Below, piece after piece: positions 42,401 to 54,900 of a stretch of DNA of 64,000 bases. The notes under the pieces are model-generated. The model worked only from the letters and a program-made list of their open reading frames with translations. It was not told where the DNA came from and ran no database searches. Position numbers and translations under genes: made by a program. Source of the DNA: Apricaphanius iberus. Its lineage: Eukaryota > Chordata > Actinopteri > Cyprinodontiformes > Aphaniidae. The DNA is taken from assembly GCA_028564705.1 (NCBI GenBank), contig JAPXFQ010002640.1, positions 310,001 to 374,000 on the forward strand, in the 5' to 3' direction. How positions within the stretch are numbered: position 1 is the first letter of the stretch; every line of letters begins with the position of its first letter.

Positions 42401-45400
42401 TCACATCATTTAATCCTTTTTGTGGTTTGAAAGGAGAGAGGGGTGGCTGACGGAGCTGCGTGGATCAGCGTAAATGATTTGTTTGGATTAAGTAATAAAT
42501 GTATTAAGAAACCTGATAGGCTATAATGAAAAAATTAGGGGAATTTTTCTTCTTCTATGAAACTTTTTTTATCTACCCCTTTTTTCTCTATCGCACTACA
42601 CATATATCGATCCATATATACTGCTATCAAATTATCGTCCAGCACTACTACCTTCTTAAAATCTGGAGAAAGATGACTCAAGAAACATATCGGGAAAGTC
42701 TTTTTAAGAAACTGAAGATTCAATGACTGGGTATTCAAGAAAGAGAAAGGTCCCAAACACACAGCCAAAATAACTCTTCAGCAGCTTCAGAGAAAGAAGG
42801 TAAATAAGTTAGAATTGCCCAGTCAATAACCTAATTTGTATCTGCTTTGAAATCGATGGACTAGGTATAAAGTGACGATCAGAGAGCAATGGACCTCAAA
42901 AATTTAAGATTTGAAGGTAGTTTGTGTTGAAGAATTGATCAAAAGCATGCCTGGGACATTATTGTGACTAGTTTCTCCATACAGGAGCATCTCGAAGTTG
43001 TGATTACCAAAGATGCTTCTCCACAAAGGATTTAATACATTTATATGTCAATCTGTTTTGTTTTTAAGCACAACTGTTTTAGTAACCAAAAACTTTAGTT
43101 GTGGACCAACTTGTTTCGACCTCTTGTGTGTGATGATTAACTGGGTTGTTGTCGATATCAGGTGTGATTTTTATGGCAGTGGTCCTATTAGAAATAGCTA
43201 AACTCCAAGTAACATTGACATGTTCATTCAACTTATTCAACTTCCATGTCCTGCATTAGCCGGAGGAAGGGAGACTATAGGAAAACAACCTAACAACCAG
43301 GCTGTACTCTTCACCCTCTTGAGATTAATTAGCAAAAAAAAAAACATTTGTTTATGCGTGCTATGCTGCTTTTGTTGAGTTGTTTTGCAAAGATGTGCAA
43401 AATTCCAACTTCTTACATCCTTCTGCAATTTCCATGCTCTTTCATCACCATAAAATAATCACAAACATTCCTGACATTGCTTCTCTGCTTCAGTTATACA
43501 CGCCACAATCATTATAGCATCCTCAATAAACACAACATGGTCAACCGCACTCGTCCTCTGACCGAAACATTTAGACTAAAATTAAAAATACCGAAAAACA
43601 ATGGTTATTAATATTGGCCCAGTTTTACTTCTAGGACCAATACATCAAACAAATGGATAACATTGGCAGATACAGATGTAAATGCTGTTTTACTATGCAT
43701 CCCAATAGGAAATCGTCTTAGTATCCAACCCAGCAATGAATAACCACAAAAACATCCAGTGACCTAGGCCAGATCAGAAAGCCTTACAGTCTGAGTGACC
43801 TTCCAGCTACAAAAAAAAAAGATTCACCATCAGACAAGCTTAAAGAAAGAACTTTCAGCATCACATTCAGAAATTTTTTTAGTTGGCTCTTTTAAACAAC
43901 AACTCAATTTCTTACCACAGGGTAAGAAACACCTCAGGTGTTTTTTTAGTGATGGTTCTGGTGCTGAAAGATGATGGCTCCGGTACTTTTTTGAGAATAA
44001 GTTTCTCCTCCATTTTACCTTCCTTTTTCAGTTGTATTAAGAGTCAGAATTAGATAGATTATAGATCTGAAACTTTAGACTCCTGAAAGACAAACCCTTA
44101 ATGAATGTTGGAACATTCAATTCCCTAGTTACAAAACATCCCTCAGTTTAGTAGAAGCAATAGAGTAGAATTAAAACTGATGTACCGTTCTTTCTACCTG
44201 TTGAAATCCCTGTCAAGTAGCTCTAGCTATGAATAAAAATACATTAAATGTATTCTTAAATGACATGTATTCTTCAATTATTGATTAAAATCACTGATTA
44301 TGATTCCCTTCTGTCTTAAATGTAGGATTACTCAATAAATGGGGGTAAAAACATTTTTTCTTCAGAATGCTTCTGAGATTATAAAATTGATTGATGTAAT
44401 AGACTGAGAGACTGACAGGTTTAGAGCCTTAAGAATAGATCAATAATGCTAAAACTATTCTGCTATTGCTTTATGTTGAAACAGAAAATAACTAACTACA
44501 CTAAATACAGAAAAAAAAACAGATTGTATTGATAAATATGTCTGAACTAAGTCTCCCACATGATCCAATTTCTGCTTTAAAGAAATTTGTTCTGGCATCA
44601 CGCTATATGAAACCACGTGCTGTCTCATGCAAAATTGAAATGAATCATAGCTGCAGCAATCTGCTTCTCAATGGTGTCATACCTCAATGTTTTTGCTTGC
44701 AACATTCTTCACCACCGCGGGAAACAAGTCGGATGCATTCTTCCCCTTAGAAATGAGCTACAAAAGGGGAGGAACAATAGTTATAGTTTTTTTTTTCTTG
44801 AATATGAAAATCTAAAAGCCGGCAGAACGGGAATTAAAAAGCCAATAAATAAGAGTAAACTCACCTGAACAATCCTCTTCATGGCCTCCAGTTTGAGAGA
44901 CTCCTTGTTGCTCTCCAGCATCTCTTTCAGGTCGTCATTTCTGAGTACAAAAGGTGTTTCTGGTTTTGATTTTGGTCAACATTACAGTCAGAACGTTGTG
45001 TGCCAACAAACGCTATTTTGCTAATCAGTTTCAAAGTTCCAACTGGGTCAAAGGTGCTTTGAAATTTCTGTGTTCTTTACATCTGTGTCCATTTCACCCA
45101 TCAGAGCCAGAAGTGCTGAGGTAACACCACACAACAACATAGTCCCCACAAAAAGCCACATTTAAACAGCTCATTGCTAACATGATGACAATGATCATGC
45201 GTTAGCTAGTTAACTCAGTGTTCCTCTGAAAACAACACAGCTTAGTGCTCCATGTGACAGATAGAAAAATGCAGACCATTGTTAGCAGTCAATTTGGTTC
45301 CCATGACGAGCATAGTTACGTTTAACCGAGACAAAAGACGTCTCATCAGATGCACTCGTTTCACCTTAAATATAAAAGTGCTCAAGTCTAAACCAGTTTA

Positions 45401-48400
45401 TCCATTCCTGATCAAAATTTTGACCTCGGGAATTTCATTAAAGGGTTTTTTTTGTTTTAAAGGTTTGATTGAGAATATTTTTTACGAAACAAACTAATGG
45501 GAAAATAATCTGACCAGTCTTATCATTTAAGATGATTATATTTTAAAAGGTTTTGTGACAGCTCGCTAATTAGTTGCCAATTCCTCCCCCAAAAAACTTT
45601 CACAATTCATAGAAGATCATGAGTCCCTGTCCTTCAAAAGAGTGCTTCCTCTCTCTCCACCTCCTCATTGTCATCATTTGCAGAGATAATGCCGCGTTTT
45701 TCTTTGACATGCCTAGATAGATTCAGGCTGCATTACAACAAAATAAACGTTGACACTTCCTCGGGTCTCCCAGCAACCAGCACGGCTGTGCTCAGGCACG
45801 ATTTGGAAGCGGTGCACCCAGCTGCCCTAATCTGAGATGTACTCCACGATTCATTTAGAACATTTTTGACTGATTTTTTTTATGACTGACAAATCAAAGC
45901 TGAACCGTTCATCCTATTAAGTACTGCTGTTTTGTCAGCTACATCAACTTAGATATGCCTTTTTCAGAATGTACATAACCGGTGAAAGTACAACTAAATC
46001 CAGGACAATGCTGGCATCTAAGTCAGACCAAAGTTTAAAACTAAAGATCCTGTTTTCTGTGACCCGGAAAAAAAAAAAAAAAAAAAAAATCACTGAATGT
46101 GCATTCATAATTTGTTTCTCAATCAGCAAGTCGAAAAACAAAAATATGGATGCTTAAAATCTCAAACCGTGTGTGACGGGGAAAATGTAAGAGTAATGCA
46201 TTGATATAGCAATCCTGTAAAACAATGTATATCTCTAGAACTTTAGATCTATATTGAAAAACAAAGAATGGAATCTATACACGGAGAAAATAACAGAAGC
46301 AAGATCTAAACATGACTATGCAGGAACCCTGGATAGACCCTATCCAGGACCTTTTTTCTTTTGCTTTCTGATAGTATGTTACAGACTGTGACTCTAGCAC
46401 TCAAAGTAGACTAAAAAATACTTTTCTTTAGTCATAAATGTTAGAGAAGAAATTTCAATTATAATTAAATATACTGCTCAATTATCGTAGATACCAGCCT
46501 TAATACTAACTTTGTATTAAGGAGGTAAAACTAAAGTTTTGCACATTAAAACAGTGATTTGAGTATTTCTGTCACACCCTGATTCAAACATCCATCATTT
46601 TTTATTCCCTGTGTGCCAACTATGGGTGCTCTTACTGCTGTACCCGGATTTGTGCGTCTCCTTGGGTTTACCGCTGGTTTGTGTGAGGGCCTGCTCCTCC
46701 TGCGTGAACTCAGGCTTCAGAGAGAGCTGTAAACTCTCAGCTGACACCAGCACCGTCTTCACGGCTCCCGCCACCTCTGAACGCATTGACGAGAAACCGC
46801 CGTTCATCCTGGCTTTCCTCTGCAGCAGTTCTGTCGACTCCACGGCCTCCGCTGGCTATAAATCCACAAACAGAGCTGCGGCGCAGACCTGACTCCCTTC
46901 AGGCTGTGGCTACTGTTTGGTCTAATCTAAAGTAGTCAGGGTTTTTTTATACACCAGCCAAAGTAAGTAACTGAGGAAAAACAGCACATGCTCCACAGAC
47001 TTTGTCACTCACTCCTCTCTTCCTCTTCTTTTGTGCCAAAAAGAAAAAAGGAAAAATCACAAGATGCCCCATCAACTCACTAATGCTCTCTCCTGCTTGG
47101 ACAGACGTCCTTCAACTGTTTCTGCTCCCTGCTAACACATGTAGCCCCTTCCTATGTTAAGCCGACTACCTCACCTGCCTCCTGGCTTTGTATGTGACTC
47201 AACAGCACTTCCCTCTAGGGGAAAAAGGAGGGCCTTATCTACACTGGTGGGTAAACAGCGAGTCACTTTTCCTCACCACCGCTCCACAATAATCCACTTT
47301 AGGCTGACACCAAAGAGCTCGCGTGCCATGCCAAGTTTGGCAGACAAGGCCAACAGGACAGGCCTTTAATCAAAGATAACCGTGCTAGAATGAATGTCAG
47401 GAAATACCCTTGAAGATGTTGAGCACAAAAGAATGATTTTTGCAATGGGAAAAAATTGTCTGCAGCGTATTCCTTATAGCTAAATTAATTATGGCCCATT
47501 TCTTTAATAAGGGTATGACTGCAGGAGACGAAGCATATAAGCAGCTAAGTTTATGCAGAGAAGCCATCTTATGATCGTCGCTTGGTAATATCGAAGAAGA
47601 AGTTGTGACATTTGCTTCCAGTGTCATATTTAAGACCTAAAGTACGATGCTGTAGCTGTATGCAGTTAACAAAATGTTATAAATCATTTACCATTCAAGT
47701 AGCAAAATGCAAGGTGCTAGTGAACCTTTACGCTTGTTCAAATGTTTCTGTTTGGCACATGGGCTTTCCAAGTTTCCACATGGAAGCAGAACTGCGATGC
47801 ACTTTAGCCAGGAACAGATACACCTCTTTAACAGTTTCTGCAGGAATCAGCTCATCTGATTTAAAGGTCTATATCACCAAAAATCAACTTTTTGGAGCTT
47901 TAACCATGTTGTAGTGGTGCGTTCACCCTTCATGAATTGTCTGCGTCAAGCAACCCTCCCAACTAGGGGTGTCACAATTCTACAACTCCTCGAGTCGCCT
48001 TGATTTTTGATTTTAGGACCACGATTCGATTTTTTTTTCTTACAGTTCAGAGCCCTATACCATTTTTAGACTAGTCTATACATTATAAAGAATAATGGAA
48101 ATTGAATCACTTATATCTGAACTGAAATAAAATTTACTGTACAAAATTTTATGAATAATATTAGGTATTTATTGGTCAAATTGAAAAAAAAAAAGTAAAT
48201 TATTGTATTCACAAAAAAAGTATTACACTTATAAGTGTAAAAATCTTGTTTAAATAAAAAACTGAAATAATTACAAACAGAGGTTGGCTATCTAGTGACT
48301 CATTTTAGTTACTGCAGCTCTACTGCTACAGCTCCGGCTGGCTCAGAGAAACCAGCTAACGTGGAGCAAACAGTTTGTCCTCTTGTTTCCAACGAGTATG

Positions 48401-48860
48401 TCGACTTAACTCACGGGGAACTCAAAGTTTCCTCACTGATGATTTGAGAGTAGGAGTGGCTTTAGCTCCGGTCCCGCTGCTTCTTTCTTTCTAGCTATGG
48501 TTTAACTTAGCAAATAGCTTAGCGAATAGCTACTTGCTAGCATCGGCTAGTATGCTCTGTAGAGGTGTGCTGTGTTCACAGGGATGTCGTTATTGTGATA
48601 TAGCTGTTAATAATGTTAGCAGGTTAGGGCTGCACAAAGGACATGCAAAATGGTGAAGCAGTACGTCTGATTCCACACCTATTTCGCGATTGTTTGCTAT
48701 GCAGTATTTACTACATTAACGGGCGAGTAATAGTTGCTACGTAGCATGTAGTAAATACTAAGGATTTGGATGCAGGGAATGTCAGAGGCCTTTTCTGTAT
48801 AAATTGCACTTTGAGATTGGACTCTGCAATAACATATTTAGCTTGTACTTTTAAATACAA

Positions 48861-48913
<53 letters not shown>

Positions 48914-51900
48914 AGTTTGTTTTTTGAATTATTTATCATCTATTATAATTTAAAGTTTTTTCACAAAAAATGTTGCAACATTGTATGTTTACAATTGGTG
49001 CAACAAAAATAGATATTTCACAGGACTGGATGAATGATCGTGATTAATAATTGTTATTACAATATTGATCAAAATGATCGTGATTATTATTTTGGTCATA
49101 ATAGTGCAGCCCTATACCAGGTGTTGTTGTGAGCTGTATGAAAACTGGTAAGAGTTACTTGTTAGGGAAAATGTAATGTGTGGTTCCTTGTGATAAATAG
49201 ACGGTTGCCTGCCAACTGTTGCTATTAAGTCCCAGTAGGATGCTAGTGACGCTACATTATGTAAAAATGGGAGGACGTGATCACGATCATCTTTTAGATT
49301 TCGATCGATTTCGATAAAAAAAAAAGTAAAATCGAGATTGTCACACCCATACTCCCAACGCATCTAGTTTGACTTATATACATTTTGAAGCTGAAGCTTG
49401 CAAAGCATGTGGAACTTTCTCTGCCGGATGTTTAAAACACAAGCGGATGTCTATTGATGTCAACTAGTGATTGGCTAGACGACGACATCGGGCAACATCA
49501 CTACAGTGAGACGCTCTGATTGGTTGGCGCACTGCGTCAAGACGCACACAAAGCACCGCAGGGACTCTGACGGACCTCTGACGAACTTAACCATAAACTT
49601 TACATGTAATCATGCTGCAACTGACGTTGACGTTTGGGGTGGTGTGAATGCACCATAAGGCTATTTCCATATTTTTAAAAAAAGAAGTGATTTTTGGGTT
49701 AATTCACGTATTTCTCACCAATCCTCCTGAATCGCTGAGCAGCTGTTTCACCCTGTCCTGGTAAATGACTGACTCACAAAATTGTTTTGTCAGAGCATCA
49801 CACCAGTAAGCGTCAGACGTGTCCGCGCCATGTCTCCAGAGTAAACCCCCCCTTTTCAGAGGTACGAGAGGCTGCCAAACACACCAAGCACCACCGCCTT
49901 TGAATGTACCTTCGCATGAAAAAGTGAGTCTGTTTGCAAGAGTTACCGAACTTTATTTAACATTCCGAACGAAGAGTCCAATCACGAGAAATCAACCAGC
50001 CATAAAATGTTTGTCTGTGACCGTCACTTCACCAATGGCTGCTTCATGAACTTTGGCCAGTACAGAAGTGAGTTGACCGAGAGATTTACTCTGATAAACC
50101 CAAAAGGCCCAATGGAGCGGCCAGAGCAGTAAGTAAATCAAAATGAGACAGGGACAGACTGCAGAGAACAGTCAGGTCCTCAGAGAGGATCATAGGTTCT
50201 GATCTTCCCTCCATTGAGGACCTTTTCCGGGCCAGGGTCAGGAAGCGGGCCAGAAAAATCACCACTGACCCTCACACCCTGGCCACAATCTGTTTAGGCT
50301 CTCCCTCAGGCCGGCGTTACAGAGCGTGTACGCCAAACACCGAAAAACAGTTTCTTCCCCCAGGGTGCTTGATGACTTGAATAGTCAAGGGTGGTCATAT
50401 GACATATAAACTTGACTGCTGTATATACTTACTGTATATACTTACTGTACAATAACCCTGGTTTGGTGTATATATTATCCTTTATTTTTTATTGTTAATT
50501 TATTTTTATTTTTATTTTTTCCGCTTTTTAATTTCACTTATTTAAGTTCTGTACTGGAGAGAAACGTTGCCGGAGTCAAATTCCTTGTATGTGTCATACT
50601 TCTGATTCTGATTCTGATTCTGATGCTAGCAAAATGCTAATAATAAGGTGCGTTAGCCATTTATGGGGCTTTCATGTCAACTTATTGTGAAGTAACTTAA
50701 TTGACAGCAAATATTATATTTCTACTACTGCTAATGTTTAATCTCATTTATTCTTTAATGCGAAGAAAAAGGATTTAGGCCAGGTTGAATTATTAAAATA
50801 TCAGAGAAGTGAGGCCAGGAACAGTGGATTTTTTCCTCTGAACTGTGGCTCAGTGGGTACTCATCTTCCAATTGGATGGTGCGAGTTTGATTACAGCTTC
50901 CTCCGATCACATATCGATGTGACCCTAAGCAAGGCACTAAACTACCAATCTGTGTATCAGTGTCTGAATGGATGCTTATTTGGGAGTGCATGTGGCTCTG
51001 GTGTAAAAAGCTTTGAGTGGTCAGTATGACTAGAAAAGGACTATTTAAAGTGACGGTGTGTAGTTTTTGCAGTACATCTTTGAAAATAGCCATTGAAATA
51101 TTATGTAATAATAATTATGTAAAGCACATTAATTGCAAAATATTGGCGATATTGTAAAATGCGACTTTAAAAATCAGTTTTAAAATACATAGGCGCGGGT
51201 CCTCTTTTCAGGGGAAAGCCATATTAGATGACGTCTTTACTTCTACAAGAGCCCGGACGGACAAAGCGCACAGAATGGTGGTGAGGGTGAACAAACAACT
51301 CTGCTCCTCATATAAATAAATGACCATCCAATCAGGCAGGAACAAAAGAGTTGCTGTTAATTGTGTTTCCAAAAAAAAAAGTGACACGGGCGTAACGGCC
51401 GTGAGATACGTATGGGATCTGTCCCCCGCACTTTCCTTGTCAGCGCCCTCTGTTCTCCGCACCTTTTTCAGCTGTTACTGCCGTTTAATGTGCGGTAACA
51501 TATTTTTACAAGCCGTCTTAAAACGCACCTTAAGTGCACCAACGCTAATCAGGCACTGATCACAGACAGGTGCAGCAAAGCAGCTTGTTAAGCAAACTAT
51601 CCAGAAGCAGCAAAAGGCCACAAACCCTGCAGATTTTTCCGAACAAGCTACAGTTTGAGTTTTGCTGATGGATGCGGGTAATGCAACTATATCGTTTTAA
51701 GCTAGTTAACAATACTAGTGTTAGTTATTTTACATAGCTAGTTAGTTAATGCTTGGAGTAAACCCAGTCCTCTTTCATTTCTTTGTAGATTTTGTGCTCA
51801 CTATTGCTGTCCACATGTTTTGAGAAAAATCGTTATTGCCCTTGTTAATAAAAAGATCAGATTCGGAGAGAAGACATGAGGCCATGAGCTGCAGCGGGGA

Positions 51901-54900
51901 GGATTATGCAGGGTCTTCGGGGAAGGAGAGAAAGACATCGGTTGCTGATAGAAACCAGGCAGGTATCAGGAAAGAGTTATTATTCTCGGTCAGTCTCCAA
52001 AATATGTTTTTGTCTGTATTTTGTTAGATAAAGCAGGATTAATGCACAGTTGAAACTTGAAAAATTTGAATATTGTGCAAAAGTTAATTGATTTCACTAA
52101 TCCAATCTAAAAGATTAAACTAATATATGATATAGACTCATTACAAGCAAATTGAGTTATAGCAAGCCAGGTTTGGTTATAATTTTCATGATAATGCCTT
52201 ACAGAGTATGGAAATCCCAAATTCAAAATTTGAAATTAGAATATTACATGAAATCAATAAAACAAGGACTTTAAATAGAGAAAGTAATCACTTCCTGCCT
52301 CATCGAGGCGTAGCATGGATGCTATCAGCCTGATCGTGTTTACTGGTATTAGCTGAGTAGAGCATGAGCATGACACTTTAAACCTAAAATATTGAACCTT
52401 TTCACAATATTCAAATTTTCTGGGATTTTGAATTTGAGGTTTTCATAAGCTGTAAGCCATAATCATAACAAATAAAGGCTTGACATATCTGTATTTGCAT
52501 GTGATGAGTCTTTATCATCCTTTAGTTTCACCTTTTAAGTTGAATTAATCAAACAAAGGAACTTTTGCACGATATTCAAATTTTTCAAGTTTCACCTGTA
52601 AATCAGTTTGGTAGCCGGTACAAAACGTTAATTCTGAAGAGTTGATCTGTCATGATTGTAGTTGGGGGTTTTTGTGATTTGCTGAAGCCAGTGCTTAAAC
52701 TTGAAGCATCTTTCTTTAATCTGTAGTTATATCTTTCCAGATTTACCTTAAAAATCAATTTAGACTGACATTTGATGTTAGTTATTTGTCCCTGCTGACC
52801 AGGGGGAGCTCGTCACTATTAATAACTGAACCATTATTAATATTGCTGATAACTAAGCCACTTATTATGCATCAGTGATTTAAATGGTTCTTTTGTCATT
52901 GAGGAAAGGTGCAATTGTATGTAAGAGGATGATCAATCACAGACCCCGTTTGAATTGACCAAGACCCCCCCATTGCCCCCCCAATCAAAATTGTCTGGAG
53001 CCGCCAATGTCTCCGGGGCTCTGAAGCAGCTACGTGACTTTCTGACTCCATTCTCAATAACTTTTCCCAGAGCCAGCCGAGCTGTGCCGACCATACAGTT
53101 AAAACATAGAGACCGAATATGTCACCACGCAACGGTGGACGCTACTGACTGGTAGATGTAAACATAATGTCATATACATTTCATTATTTTTTAAATCCAA
53201 TATCATTTTTTAAGGAAATGCACTTTCATTCTGCACCCCTCTAAAAGCCTTCTGAGTGTATTCTTTTTCTTTAATTTTGCTTTTTAAGAAAATAAAATTC
53301 ATAATCAACTTTTAAGGAACAAAAAAAACATCATGTTCAGGTACAAAATGTTATCCTACGTCTTCAGGACAAAAGCCTTGTCCATGTGTAGCCAGGAATC
53401 ACACAAAACTGAGATCTTTATTTAAAATGTGGTCCAACATCCACATCAAAACGCAGACTTACGGAATCAACAAGTATGTCAAAAAAAAAAAAAAAAAAAT
53501 CAAACCAAAGTGAAGACTTGCAAATTCTCTGTTGTCAGCGTTTGCTTGTGGACATAAATAACCGGGGTTTTAGGTTTCGCAATGTCAGTGACCACGACAA
53601 AAACTGAGACATCACGTGCACAATCTGTGTTTCCACTCAGAAACAGCATGGACGCCCTCAGAGCAGTGGTGGCATTATTAAATTATTTTCCTACATCACT
53701 TTCGGCTCTATGTAGAAGTTAGAAAATAGAACGATATGAGTGGATAGAATCTGGGGAACTACTTCCCCCTACAGATGCCCATGAATGTGCTTAACAACTG
53801 GGCATTTAGGTGTAGATATCTTTTTTTTTTTTTTTTTTTTTTTAAAATAAGGTGGTGAGGATAAGCAGTTAAGCGTTAGCTATGTGTGTACATGGTTTAC
53901 CATGTTTATACAACATTTTCTTCTCAATTAGAGAGAAAGTGTTAATTTTTCAATTGAAGATCCAAACAGGAGAGACTTAGATTTTCCCTCAAGGGTTCAC
54001 TGAGTACATTTAATAGGACTTGGGACCCCCTGCTGTCCATCATAGACACTTTAGACATTGAACCAGAAGAGACACAGGTCTGAGGGGTTTTTTTGTCAGT
54101 AATTTTGTTCTTTGTTTCATTTCTTTTTCTCTCTCATCTTTTTCTATCCTCTTGTTTTTATTTTTTAAATTGCTTTTATTCATGCACTGTACAGGGGGGT
54201 GTTGGGGATGTGTGTGTGGGAGGGGCGGGTTTATTTTTCTGAAAATTATAAAACAAATGAGCTTCTTTATGTTTGGGCTCACGCCATCCTTTTTGAGTCT
54301 TTGTATTATTGTTGCTCAATAAATAAATCATAAATGGTAAATACATACACCGACACCCAACATGGCTCGGTAGGACAAGGTCTTGGGGTTAAGTGCCTTG
54401 CCCAGGGGCACATCAACGTGTGACTGGAGGAAGCTGGAATTGAACCTACGCCCTTCGGTTGCAAGCCAACGCTACTCTACCACTGAGCCACAGTCACCCC
54501 TAAAAAAGGCAGTTACCTGTTCCACTACATAGTGTTAGTAGTTTGAACTGTGTTCTAAATTTATATTGTATTGTCATTATTTTCTGTTATAGTTTTTGTC
54601 TTTTATTGTACGATTTTTGAAATAAATGAATCATTTATGGTTAACAAAAAAATCCATACAGATTAACAACCAACATAAAAGTTTTTACAGAAAGAAAACT
54701 GTCCTAAACATCATCAGCGGGTTGGCAGTCAGAGTAAAATGCTTCTGTTTTGCAATAAGCATCCTTACAAAGACGGTCGGTCACCATCTGAGGGGCTACT
54801 ATCACAAAAAATTTAAATCCTAATAAATCAGTACTCGTCTAGAATAATGCAACAACCTACAGAAGAATCTGGATCTCAACAAGCCTTAGTTAAACCCAAT

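Larger units (their letters stand above)
47964..49351. mobile_element. hAT-type transposon with perfect 8-bp target duplication (middle of nest)
   Basis: Left end TAGGGGTGTCACAAT and right end ATTGTCACACCCATA form a 15-bp inverted repeat with three mismatches. CTCCCAAC flanks both sides (47956-47963 and 49352-49359), inside the outer element. The interior has no transposase and is itself split by another hAT element. Confidence 0.88.
47916..49655. mobile_element. Outer DNA transposon of a three-level nest
   Basis: The ends GTGGTGCGTTCACCC (about 47916) and GGTGGTGTGAATGCACCA (about 49638) are inverted repeats of a common fish MITE. The body to the right (49360-49640) matches 15850-16135 in opposite orientation. 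After only about 40 bp of the left end it is broken by the hAT element at 47964. Confidence 0.65.

Noticed and set aside
48869..48910. Possible CRISPR-like or satellite array
   Set aside because: It is a plain (AT)n microsatellite; no repeat-spacer pattern occurs anywhere in the window.
54040..54282. Minus-strand Lys-rich open frame
   Set aside because: Low-complexity translation of a T-rich stretch; more likely the 3' end of a retro-copy on the other strand.
54485..54500. tRNA-like sequence with A and B boxes
   Set aside because: It is the head of a SINE: the core and tail typical of fish SINEs follow, and no tRNA acceptor stem pairs.
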